Assembly (NCBI GenBank): GCA_037387425.1
Contig: JARRLC010000016.1
Span: 1-26,150, forward strand
Reading direction: 5' to 3'
From: JARRLC01 sp037387425
GTDB lineage: Bacteria > Pseudomonadota > Alphaproteobacteria > Rhizobiales > Rhodomicrobiaceae
DNA length: 26,150 nt
The notes beneath the pieces are model-generated. The model was not told where the DNA came from. It made no database searches and was given only the letters and a program-made list of their open reading frames with translations. Of the stretch, positions 1-7,591 are shown in pieces. Each line of letters begins with the position of its first letter. The stretch's first letter is position 1. The translations under genes and the position numbers were made by a program.

Positions 1-1
1 G

Positions 2-184
2 GCGGTTCGCATTTTGCTGAGCTGTAATCGGCCGCTTGCCGAAGTTGCGGCGGATCTTGGTATTGGCAAATCGACGCTTGGCAGATGGAAGAGCGAACAG
101 CAGGAGGCGGAGCTTTTAGTCGGGCCGCACGACGATATGGCAATGCCAGGCACAAGTTCCGGCGGCGGCCAGGTCCGGGTTTGA
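2..184 (+). pseudogene. IS3-type transposase OrfA fragment (HTH part)
   Basis: An open frame enters from the left edge and stops at 182-184, giving about 60 residues. The first 45 or so read like the helix-turn-helix part of an IS3-family OrfA: RPLAEVAADLGIGKSTLGRW is a typical DNA-binding helix pair, and the following ELLVGPHDD matches the stretch that precedes the leucine zipper in this group. The zipper (normally of the type ELARLRKENRILREERE) does not follow. The frame runs into a glycine-rich tail and stops, so the copy looks frameshifted or deleted. No OrfB or terminal repeat is visible within the window. The family assignment is from memory of OrfA sequences and is reasonably secure for the HTH part. 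How much of the element lies outside the window is unknown. Confidence 0.6.
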
Positions 185-393
185 TCTTCCATGTCCGCAA
201 TAGCGAAATGCAAAAATTTGAGGGGTGGTAAGGGGATCTATCGAAGTTTCAAACATCCATAGCCCCAGATCTTCGGAAAAGCGTTGCTTTACCTCATCCG
301 GGGTTTCGTCTTTTGGAGATTGAAGGGTGGCAAACTAACACCCCGCAAATTATGGGAAAATTTGAATACAAACTGGCTCTTGCTAAGTCTTCA
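185..393. other. Non-coding stretch between IS fragment and glycogen operon
   Basis: No convincing gene is seen here. The stretch separates the decayed transposase from the 3' end of the glgX-malQ gene on the opposite strand. I found no strong terminator hairpin with a U tract for the glycogen operon on the minus strand. Confidence 0.4.
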
Positions 394-474
394 TCAGAAC
401 GTCCGGCGGGGCATACTTACGCGCAACGCCTCCAGAGAAGCGGCGAGCTTACGCCGCCAATTCGGACGCTCACG
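394..474 (-). pseudogene. Out-of-frame C-terminal remnant of the MalQ domain
   Basis: Directly past the stop of the glgX-malQ frame (470-472), a shifted frame on the same strand reads RERPNWRRKLAASLEALR and stops at 394-396. ERPNWRRKL is the conserved C-terminal motif of proteobacterial MalQ, which normally follows an N-x-P-G-T sequence. Here the main frame ends GETVAVP-stop, and one base later the other frame resumes at RERPNW. The missing piece corresponds to about six codons minus one base, so a deletion of roughly 17 bases best explains both the shift and the lost PGT motif. The remnant is still free of stops for 26 codons, so the event looks recent, or it is an assembly error. The deletion size is an inference from family consensus. 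Confidence 0.75.
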
Positions 475-3400
475 GGACAGCGACAGTTTCGCCTGCCAGA
501 TCGTCGATTTGCGCCAGCGCGATATAAGAGGGTGTGTGGGCGAGAAATTCATGCGCGGCAGCAACGATTTCCATCGCGGAAGGCTGTTGCACAGCTTCGC
601 CTTCGTCTGCTGCTTTGCCTTCGCCCACTGCTCCGTCTTCGTCAGCAACCTTCGCCTCTCCTGTGCCTGCGGCCACTCCAATCCCCTCCACATCCGCGCG
701 GTTAGCAGCCGCCAGCCCAAGCGCGTCAAACAACGCCCGTTTATCGGCGACGCGCGCGGCTCTGGCGCTTGCGGCTTCTTCTGCGCTCCAGAACCCCAGC
801 GCTTCCCGCTCGCGGATATCTTCGCCCTCCAGCCAGCCGGGCATCGTGGGCAGATCATGCGTAGACACACACGCCACCGCTTTGACCGGATAGGCGCTAG
901 GCGGAATGAACGCATGCCCCTCACCGCGTTCGAACCACATCACGCGATAGCTGAGCATGTTGGCATCGTCCATCGCCTCGCGGAACCCACCCGGAACCGT
1001 GCCCAAATCTTCGCACACCACAACGCAGCGCGCGCGGACGCTTTCCAGCGCGACTTGCGCGAACAAATCGCGCATCGGGTAGGCGAGATAAGCACCATCC
1101 GCCGCTGCCCCGCCATGCGGGATGACGAACAGCCGCGCCAGCCCCATAGCATGATCGATGCGCAGCGCGCCCGCATGCCGCATATTCGCAGCCAGAAGCC
1201 CTGCAAAAAACGCATAGCCCGAACGCCGCCACGCAAGCGGATTGGGCGGCAGCAAACCCCAATTCTGCCCTTCCGGCCCGATCGGATCAGGCGGCGCGCC
1301 CACCGAAGCCCCAGGCAGAAATTGCCAGGCATTCGCCCAAACCTCCGCCCCATCAGGGGCCGCTCCCACCGCCAAATCGCGATAAATCCCCAGACGCGCC
1401 CCCGCCTCGCGAACGCTTGCAGCCGCCCCGGCGAATTGCCGCTCGGCCAGCCACTGCGTAAAGAGATGGAACTGCACAGCCCCCGCCTGCTCCGCCTCAA
1501 AGGCGGCGAGCGCGGCATCCTCGCACGCGGCAAGTCCTGCTGGCCAGCGCGTCGGCGGCTCCCCTGCCCTCGCCTCGCTGATAGCCTGGAACTGTGCGAA
1601 CCGACGCAGCTCCTGCCCTCCCCTGGCGGTGAATGCGGCAAAGTTTTGCACCGGCGCGGCGTCTGGCTGATGCGCAGCCAGCGCTTCGAAATCGGCAAAA
1701 GCCGCCACCAGAATGTCGCGTTTTGCGGCCCAAACGCCTTCGTAATCCACTTGCGGCGTGGCGGCGAGCGCAGCGATAGCGCTCGCGTTCCATTCAAGCG
1801 CGTCACTGGTGCGCGCCCCCGCACCGAACGCGGCCAGCGCCGCCACATCGATATATTGCGCGTCAAGAAAACGCCGGTCGGATGGGTAATACGGGCTGGC
1901 GCGGTCGCGTCCCGTCGGAAACAGCGCATGCAGCGGATTGATCGCAAGGATGTCCGCCCCCCCTTCCGCTGCCGCCATCCGGCCTAGCTCTGCCAGCGTG
2001 GTGAAATCACCGATCCCCTGGTCGCCAGTACGGCGTACAGAATAAAGTTGCGCGCCCAGTCCGTTTGCGCGCCAGCCTTGAGCGAACGCGTCGGGCAGAT
2101 AGCAACGTCGCGGCGCAACAGTCAGATGGCAACGCACATCAGGCGCGTCGTCCGTAAACAGCGTATGCCGCCCCAGCGGTTGCGGAGGCAGTTTGGCGAG
2201 AACACACTCCACACGACGGCCATCAAGCGCGGTATGCGTGGCGTATTCAAGATCTCCCGGCGTCAGACGAATATGCTCCTCGCCACCGTCCTCACGGCGG
2301 ATATGCACCGCAAACGGCGCCCGTCCACCGATGATCGGCATACGCAGCACGCCCCCCTCCCCTTCGTGAGCGGTTAAGGTGAGCGGCAGCGCGCGAACGT
2401 CCATCTCCTCGGCGAGGCGACACAAGCTTTCGCGCGCCTCTGCGCTGGAGCTGGCGGGCAGCCCCATGGCGGCAAGCAACGCCTGTTTCGTGTGCGGAGG
2501 AACTACGGTGCAGTTGCCTGCCAAGTCGTACCAATCGGCGGAGATGCCCGCCGCGCGCGCAAGTTGGTCGAGCTGCTCTGACGTCGGCGCTGTGGGCGCA
2601 GGGCCTGCGGATACATCCCCCGTATGTCTTTGTGCGTCGCCATCCGCAGAAGTGAGTTCTTCGGCGAAAACCGCCACCGAGCGCTCTGCGATTTCGGCAA
2701 CGCCGCCCGGCGCGTCCGCAGCGCTATTTAGTGGCTCGCCGCTTTCGTGAGCGGTATCAAGACGTTGCCGCCAACCATAACCAGCACGCGGCTCGGGCAG
2801 CGTGATATTCACCGGTTCATGGCCAGCATTGAGCGCCACGGCGACCCGTTCCCCACCGCTGATACTGTCTGCTTCTGCCCCGTTTTCTGCATCACCTCCG
2901 GACGTATAGAGCACGGCGACAAGCATCCGCCCCGCCGGATTTTCCCAGTCAGCAGCCTGCATCGGCACGCCTGATGGCGTCAGCCACACCACATCGGGGA
3001 TAAGCGCGTCGTCCACAACCTCGCCAGATAAAAAACGATCGCTCCGCAAAGGGACGTGCGCCGCGCGTAAAGCCGTCAGCCTTGCCGTAAAAGCCGTGAG
3101 CGTTTCATCAGCCTCCGCCCAATCCACCCAGGAAAGCGGATTATCCTGCGCATAGGCGTTGTTGTTACCCTGTTGGGTATGGCCAAGTTCCGCCCCCATG
3201 GCGAGCATCGGCGTGCCGCGCGCAAGCATCAACGTGGCCAGCAAGTTGCGCTGATCGCGGCGGCGGCGGCTCAGAATAGCGGGATCGTCGGTCACGCCTT
3301 CCACGCCGTTGTTCCAGGAGTGGTTAACGTCCGCGCCATCACGGTTGTTTTCGCCGTTAGCCTCGTTGTGTTTGCGCTCGTAGGCCACGAGATCGGCAAG

Positions 3401-4792
3401 CGTGAAACCGTCATGCGCCGTCACGAAATTGACGCTGCGCGAGGGCCGCCGGTGGCGCGCCGCAAAGACATCGGACGAGCCGGAAAACCGCGTCGCCATC
3501 TCGCCCACCAAGCCGCCATTTCCGTGCCAGAACCGGCGCGTGGCGTCACGAAACTTATCGTTCCACTCGCCCCAACCCGCCGGAAACGCGCCAAGCTGGT
3601 AACCGCCCATCCCGAGATCCCACGGCTCAGCGATAAGGCGCACCCCTCGCAGCACCGGGTCTTGCTCAAGGGCCATTAGCAGAGGCGCGCCCATGTCAAA
3701 ACCTGTGTCTCTGCGCCCCAAAACCGTGGCCAGATCGAAGCGGAAACCATCCACCCCGCCGAGTGTCGTCCAGGCGCGCAATGCATCCATGGCGAGACGC
3801 ACCACTGGCGGACGGTCAAGCGCCAGCGTGTTGCCGCATCCTGTGTCGTTGACAAGCGCACGCGGAATTTCAGCCGAATGCCGGTAATAGGTTGCGTTAT
3901 CCAGCCCACGCAAAGACAGTGTGGGACCGAACTCATCGCCTTCGCCGCTATGGTTCAGCACAACATCGATGATGACTTCAATGCCTGCCTCATGCAAAGC
4001 AGCGACGCTCGCGGCGATTTCCGGCCACCCGCCCGGCGCAAGCCGAGCATCAGGCGCCATGAACGCAATCGGATTATAGCCCCAGTAATTCGTCAGCCCC
4101 GCCGCAGCAAGATGACGCTCATCCGCCCACGCCGCGCATGGCATGATTTTCACCGCCGTAACGCCCAGCCGCGTTAAGTGCTCGATCGTCGCGGGCGAAC
4201 CAAGCCCAGCAAACGTACCGCGAATAGCAGGCGCTACTTGTGGATGCTGCTTGGTGAAGCCGCGCACATGGAGTTCATAAAGGATCGTGCCCGCCCATGA
4301 CTTCGCTGGCTTTGGCGTACAGACGCGCGCGTCGTCAACAATGGGAGTGGGCTGCACAGCCACGGCTTTCGGCATGAAAGGCGCGCTATCCGCCGCATCC
4401 GGGCGCGGATTATCCCCATGCCCGATGTCATCCGCACGATAGCCGAACATAGCAGGCGCCAGCTTGAAAGGCCGGTCGAGCATCAAGGCATACGGATCAA
4501 TCAACAGCTTGGCGGGGTTGAAGAAATGCCCTTCAGCGGGCGCAAATGGCCCATAGGCGCGCAAGCCATAACGCTGCCCCGCCCGAATTTCTGTGAAATG
4601 CCCATGGAACACATCGCCAGTGCGGCACGGCAAACGCAGCCGCGCGGTCTCAGTGCCCCCTTGCGCATCGAACAAACACAACTCAATAACGCTCGCATGC
4701 GCGGAAAACACCGCGACATTCGCACCAGTTTCATCGAGCGTTAGACCAAGCGGTTCCGGCGAGCCGTCGCTCGCGATGATACCGCATGTCAT
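470..4792 (-). CDS. glgX-malQ: GlgX-MalQ fusion: glycogen debranching enzyme plus 4-alpha-glucanotransferase
   Basis: This is a 1440-residue fusion of two normally separate enzymes. Residues 1 to about 705 are GlgX (CBM48 plus GH13), which cuts the alpha-1,6 branches of phosphorylase-trimmed glycogen. The GH13 catalytic residues are D353 (GFRFDLA), E389 (AEPWD) and D461 (AHDG). An Ala/Thr/Pro/Asp-rich linker at about 705-738 leads to MalQ (GH77), which disproportionates maltodextrins. Its catalytic residues are D1213 (RIDHAMGL), E1261 (CEDLGTV) and D1313 (THDLPT), and the MalQ N-terminal domain is present. The start chosen is the ATG whose ATGA overlaps the glgA stop; it opens MTCGIIASDG, whereas the 40 codons upstream read as glgA shadow. 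A small deletion shifts the frame at about 475, so the product ends GETVAVP and lacks the last 25 or so MalQ residues. Whether the MalQ half is active is uncertain; the GlgX half looks intact. It is the last gene of the glg operon. Confidence 0.9.
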   Translation of the reverse strand: MTCGIIASDGSPEPLGLTLDETGANVAVFSAHASVIELCLFDAQGGTETARLRLPCRTGDVFHGHFTEIRAGQRYGLRAYGPFAPAEGHFFNPAKLLIDPYALMLDRPFKLAPAMFGYRADDIGHGDNPRPDAADSAPFMPKAVAVQPTPIVDDARVCTPKPAKSWAGTILYELHVRGFTKQHPQVAPAIRGTFAGLGSPATIEHLTRLGVTAVKIMPCAAWADERHLAAAGLTNYWGYNPIAFMAPDARLAPGGWPEIAASVAALHEAGIEVIIDVVLNHSGEGDEFGPTLSLRGLDNATYYRHSAEIPRALVNDTGCGNTLALDRPPVVRLAMDALRAWTTLGGVDGFRFDLATVLGRRDTGFDMGAPLLMALEQDPVLRGVRLIAEPWDLGMGGYQLGAFPAGWGEWNDKFRDATRRFWHGNGGLVGEMATRFSGSSDVFAARHRRPSRSVNFVTAHDGFTLADLVAYERKHNEANGENNRDGADVNHSWNNGVEGVTDDPAILSRRRRDQRNLLATLMLARGTPMLAMGAELGHTQQGNNNAYAQDNPLSWVDWAEADETLTAFTARLTALRAAHVPLRSDRFLSGEVVDDALIPDVVWLTPSGVPMQAADWENPAGRMLVAVLYTSGGDAENGAEADSISGGERVAVALNAGHEPVNITLPEPRAGYGWRQRLDTAHESGEPLNSAADAPGGVAEIAERSVAVFAEELTSADGDAQRHTGDVSAGPAPTAPTSEQLDQLARAAGISADWYDLAGNCTVVPPHTKQALLAAMGLPASSSAEARESLCRLAEEMDVRALPLTLTAHEGEGGVLRMPIIGGRAPFAVHIRREDGGEEHIRLTPGDLEYATHTALDGRRVECVLAKLPPQPLGRHTLFTDDAPDVRCHLTVAPRRCYLPDAFAQGWRANGLGAQLYSVRRTGDQGIGDFTTLAELGRMAAAEGGADILAINPLHALFPTGRDRASPYYPSDRRFLDAQYIDVAALAAFGAGARTSDALEWNASAIAALAATPQVDYEGVWAAKRDILVAAFADFEALAAHQPDAAPVQNFAAFTARGGQELRRFAQFQAISEARAGEPPTRWPAGLAACEDAALAAFEAEQAGAVQFHLFTQWLAERQFAGAAASVREAGARLGIYRDLAVGAAPDGAEVWANAWQFLPGASVGAPPDPIGPEGQNWGLLPPNPLAWRRSGYAFFAGLLAANMRHAGALRIDHAMGLARLFVIPHGGAAADGAYLAYPMRDLFAQVALESVRARCVVVCEDLGTVPGGFREAMDDANMLSYRVMWFERGEGHAFIPPSAYPVKAVACVSTHDLPTMPGWLEGEDIREREALGFWSAEEAASARAARVADKRALFDALGLAAANRADVEGIGVAAGTGEAKVADEDGAVGEGKAADEGEAVQQPSAMEIVAAAHEFLAHTPSYIALAQIDDLAGETVAVP

Positions 4793-6267
4793 GCAGCAAC
4801 TCCCTCTGCCTTCCGTGCCAAAATCAACTCGCGATAAAGCGCAGCATAGCGTTTCGCTGGTATGCGCCATGAAAGGTCGGACTTCATGCCGTTGGTCTGC
4901 ATGGTCCGCCACACAGCCTGATCATGGAATAAAGTCGCCGCCTTACTCAGCGCCCAGGCAAATGCATCGCTGTTAACAGGGGAGAACTGAAAACCTGTCG
5001 CAACCCCCGCTGCCATCGCCATATCGTTGGCGTCGATGATGCTATCAGCCAGCCCGCCCACACGCGCTACCACCGGCAACGCACCATAACGCAAAGCGCA
5101 GAGCTGCGTCAGTCCGCAAGGCTCAAACCGCGAAGGCACCAGAATGACATCCGACCCCGCCTGAATACGGTGCGCCAGTGTCTCGCTATATCCGATATGC
5201 ACCCCGATACGCCCAGGAAGTGAGTCCGCAGCCGCCCGCAGCTTGGCTTCAAGATCGGGATCACCCGAACCAAGCAGCACGATCTGCATGTTTTCCTGGA
5301 ATAAAAGCGGCAAGACCTCCAATAACATGTCCAGCCCTTTTTGGTCGGACAAGCGGGTGATCATGCCCGCTATCATCGCATCCGGCCGCAAATCGAGCCC
5401 CAGCGCTTCTTGCAGCGCGGCTTTATTGGCGGCTCGGGCGGATAGCGTATCGATATCGTAATTCAACGCAATATGCGGATCGTCAGCCGGACTCCATACG
5501 TTGGTGTTGAGGCCGTTGAGGATACCGGTCAGCCGCCAGCTTCGCGCGCGCAGTAGGCCATCGAACCCCATGCCGGTTTCATCGCGCTGGATTTCAGCGG
5601 CGTAAGTGGGGGAAACGGTGGTGATGCGGTCGGATAATTGCAGCCCCGCCTTTAGGAAGCCAATTAATCCGTAATGCTCCACGCCATCAAACACGAACGA
5701 CTTGGGCGGAAGCTCCAACGCGTTGAGCAGATCAGCCGGAAACCTGCCCTGAAACGCCAGATTATGAATGGTGATGACCGTGCCCGGCATACGCTGCCCC
5801 TTGGGGCCAAAGCGCAAATACGCGGGGATAAGGGCCGTTTGCCAGTCATGCGCGTGCACCACGTGAGGCACAAATTGCGGCAGCATTCCCTTACCGATTT
5901 CGGCGCCTGTCTTGGCCAGCGCCCCGAAGCGAAGCGCGTTATCGGGCCAATCGAGCCCATCCGGACCGATGTAAGGATTGCCAGGCCGCGCATATAAATG
6001 CGGCGCATCCAGCACCAGCAAATTGAGGTCCCCAGCTTTCGCCGAAAGCAGCCGCGCCGGACCACCGAACAAATTGCGAAACGTTTGAATTGGTTCAGCG
6101 TGATCCAGTGCGGCCATCACTGCCGGATATCCTGGCACCAGCGTGCGCATATCCACGCCTTCTGCGCGCAACGCGCCCGGCAATGCGCCTGCGACGTCGG
6201 CTAACCCCCCCGTTTTAATCAGTGGGTAGATTTCGGAAACGACCGAAAGCACCCTTGGCTCAGTCAT
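4789..6267 (-). CDS. glgA: Glycogen synthase (ADP-glucose:glycogen glucosyltransferase)
   Basis: GlgA adds glucose from ADP-glucose to the non-reducing end of alpha-1,4-glucan (GT5, cytosolic). The N terminus MTEPRVLSVVSEIYPLIKTGG carries the KTGGLADV nucleotide-sugar site (K18), and RFEPCGLTQL holds the conserved catalytic Glu (E382), as in E. coli GlgA. The length of 492 residues is normal for the family (E. coli 477). I chose the ATG at 6267 because it lies in an ATGA overlap with the glgC stop and starts the conserved sequence at once. An in-frame start 13 codons upstream would lie inside glgC. The stop in turn overlaps the glgX-malQ start by four bases, so translation of glgC, glgA and glgX-malQ is probably coupled. 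Confidence 0.97.
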   Translation of the reverse strand: MTEPRVLSVVSEIYPLIKTGGLADVAGALPGALRAEGVDMRTLVPGYPAVMAALDHAEPIQTFRNLFGGPARLLSAKAGDLNLLVLDAPHLYARPGNPYIGPDGLDWPDNALRFGALAKTGAEIGKGMLPQFVPHVVHAHDWQTALIPAYLRFGPKGQRMPGTVITIHNLAFQGRFPADLLNALELPPKSFVFDGVEHYGLIGFLKAGLQLSDRITTVSPTYAAEIQRDETGMGFDGLLRARSWRLTGILNGLNTNVWSPADDPHIALNYDIDTLSARAANKAALQEALGLDLRPDAMIAGMITRLSDQKGLDMLLEVLPLLFQENMQIVLLGSGDPDLEAKLRAAADSLPGRIGVHIGYSETLAHRIQAGSDVILVPSRFEPCGLTQLCALRYGALPVVARVGGLADSIIDANDMAMAAGVATGFQFSPVNSDAFAWALSKAATLFHDQAVWRTMQTNGMKSDLSWRIPAKRYAALYRELILARKAEGVAA

Positions 6268-7526
6268 GCCGCTAGCCTGTCTATCATGTGTTGCGTGATC
6301 AGACATATCCCACGCCCTGTCCGGCAGAAACGCTCATCGTCAAGCTCAGGGTCTTCGCCCACCACCAGACCTTCTGGAATATTAACCCCTGCGTCGATAA
6401 CGACATTCTTCAGCCGTGCAGAACGGCCAACAGACACATTCGGCAGAATCACCGCATTCTCGACCACCGAATAAGAATTCACTCTGGAGCCGGTGGAAAG
6501 CAGCGAATGCCGCATGGACGCACCCGATATGACGCACCCACCCGATACTAGTGACGAAATAGCCATGCCTCGGCGGCCGTCCTCATCGTGGACGAACTTC
6601 GCGGGCGGCGACATCTCGTTGTAAGACCAAATAGGCCAATCACGATCATAAATATCGAGAACGGGCACCACATCGGTCAAATCAATATTTGCGGACCAAT
6701 AGGCATCGACCGTTCCAACATCGCGCCAATAGGCGCATTTCTCCCCTTCTGAACGGACGCATGAGCGCTTGAAATTATGCGCAACGGCCCGGCCATGCTC
6801 AACGATATGGGGAATTATATCCTTACCGAAATCGTGTGTGGAAAGCACATTTGCGGCATCACGTTTTAACTCATCAACCAAAAATTTCGTTTCGAAAACA
6901 TAAAGCCCCATACTGGCGAGCGATGTATCTGGTTTATCGGGCATACCCGGCGGAATATCGGGTTTTTCCTGGAAGGAAACAATCTTGTCCTGATCATCTA
7001 CATGCATGACGCCAAAAGCGCTTGCGTCCTCGCGCGGCACCTCAATACAACCGACAGTTACATCCGCCCCTTGCTCGACATGCTGTTGCAGCATGTGCTC
7101 ATAGTCCATCTTGTAGACGTGATCGCCCGCCAACACGACCACGTAAGTGGACCCGTAACCTTCGATGATATCGATATTCTGGTAGATGGCATCAGCGGTC
7201 CCCAGATACCACATATCCTCCGCGATGCGTTGGCTGGCAGGCAGAATGTCAAAACTTTCATTCCGCACCGGTCGCAGGAAATTCCAACTTCGGTGGAGAT
7301 GGCGGATAAGACTGTGGGCCTGATATTGAGTGGCGACCGCAATATGCCGAATGCCTGAATTGAAAGCGTTGGACAAAGCGAAATCCACGATGCGCAGCTT
7401 ACCGCCGAAATAAACGGCGGGTTTAGCGCGCTTGGCTGTCAAATCCAGCAAACGACTGCCGCGTCCTCCTGCGAGCACAAAGGCCATTGCTTGACGCGCG
7501 AGGGGTGATGCTCCGGCGGGCTTCAC
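6264..7526 (-). CDS. glgC: Glucose-1-phosphate adenylyltransferase (ADP-glucose pyrophosphorylase)
   Basis: GlgC makes ADP-glucose from ATP and glucose 1-phosphate, the committed and usually allosterically controlled step of bacterial glycogen synthesis. The 420 residues (E. coli 431) contain the nucleotidyltransferase signature AFVLAGGRGSRLLDLTAKRA near residue 15, AVYFGGKLRIVDFALSN, the GDHVYKMDY active-site region, FQEKP, and a C-terminal left-handed beta-helix (VVENAVILPNVSVG). The start is GTG at 7526, preceded by a good AAGGAG ribosome-binding site five to six bases upstream. The gap to the upstream glgB is 65 bases, the largest break within the glgB-glgC-glgA-glgX cluster, and no terminator was seen in it. 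The downstream overlap with glgA is ATGA. Confidence 0.97.
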   Translation of the reverse strand: MKPAGASPLARQAMAFVLAGGRGSRLLDLTAKRAKPAVYFGGKLRIVDFALSNAFNSGIRHIAVATQYQAHSLIRHLHRSWNFLRPVRNESFDILPASQRIAEDMWYLGTADAIYQNIDIIEGYGSTYVVVLAGDHVYKMDYEHMLQQHVEQGADVTVGCIEVPREDASAFGVMHVDDQDKIVSFQEKPDIPPGMPDKPDTSLASMGLYVFETKFLVDELKRDAANVLSTHDFGKDIIPHIVEHGRAVAHNFKRSCVRSEGEKCAYWRDVGTVDAYWSANIDLTDVVPVLDIYDRDWPIWSYNEMSPPAKFVHDEDGRRGMAISSLVSGGCVISGASMRHSLLSTGSRVNSYSVVENAVILPNVSVGRSARLKNVVIDAGVNIPEGLVVGEDPELDDERFCRTGRGICLITQHMIDRLAA

Positions 7527-7591
7527 GTTTCACTCCTTAAAGGTTTAAGACGACACTCTACAGTTACGCGTTGCTTCTGAACCGACGTCTG

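Noticed and set aside
284..1987. Long plus-strand open frame of 567 codons opposite the MalQ half
   Set aside because: Its translation is Arg/His/Pro-rich with no known motif. It lies wholly antisense to a frame with clear GH77 catalytic residues and owes its length to the high G+C of that gene.
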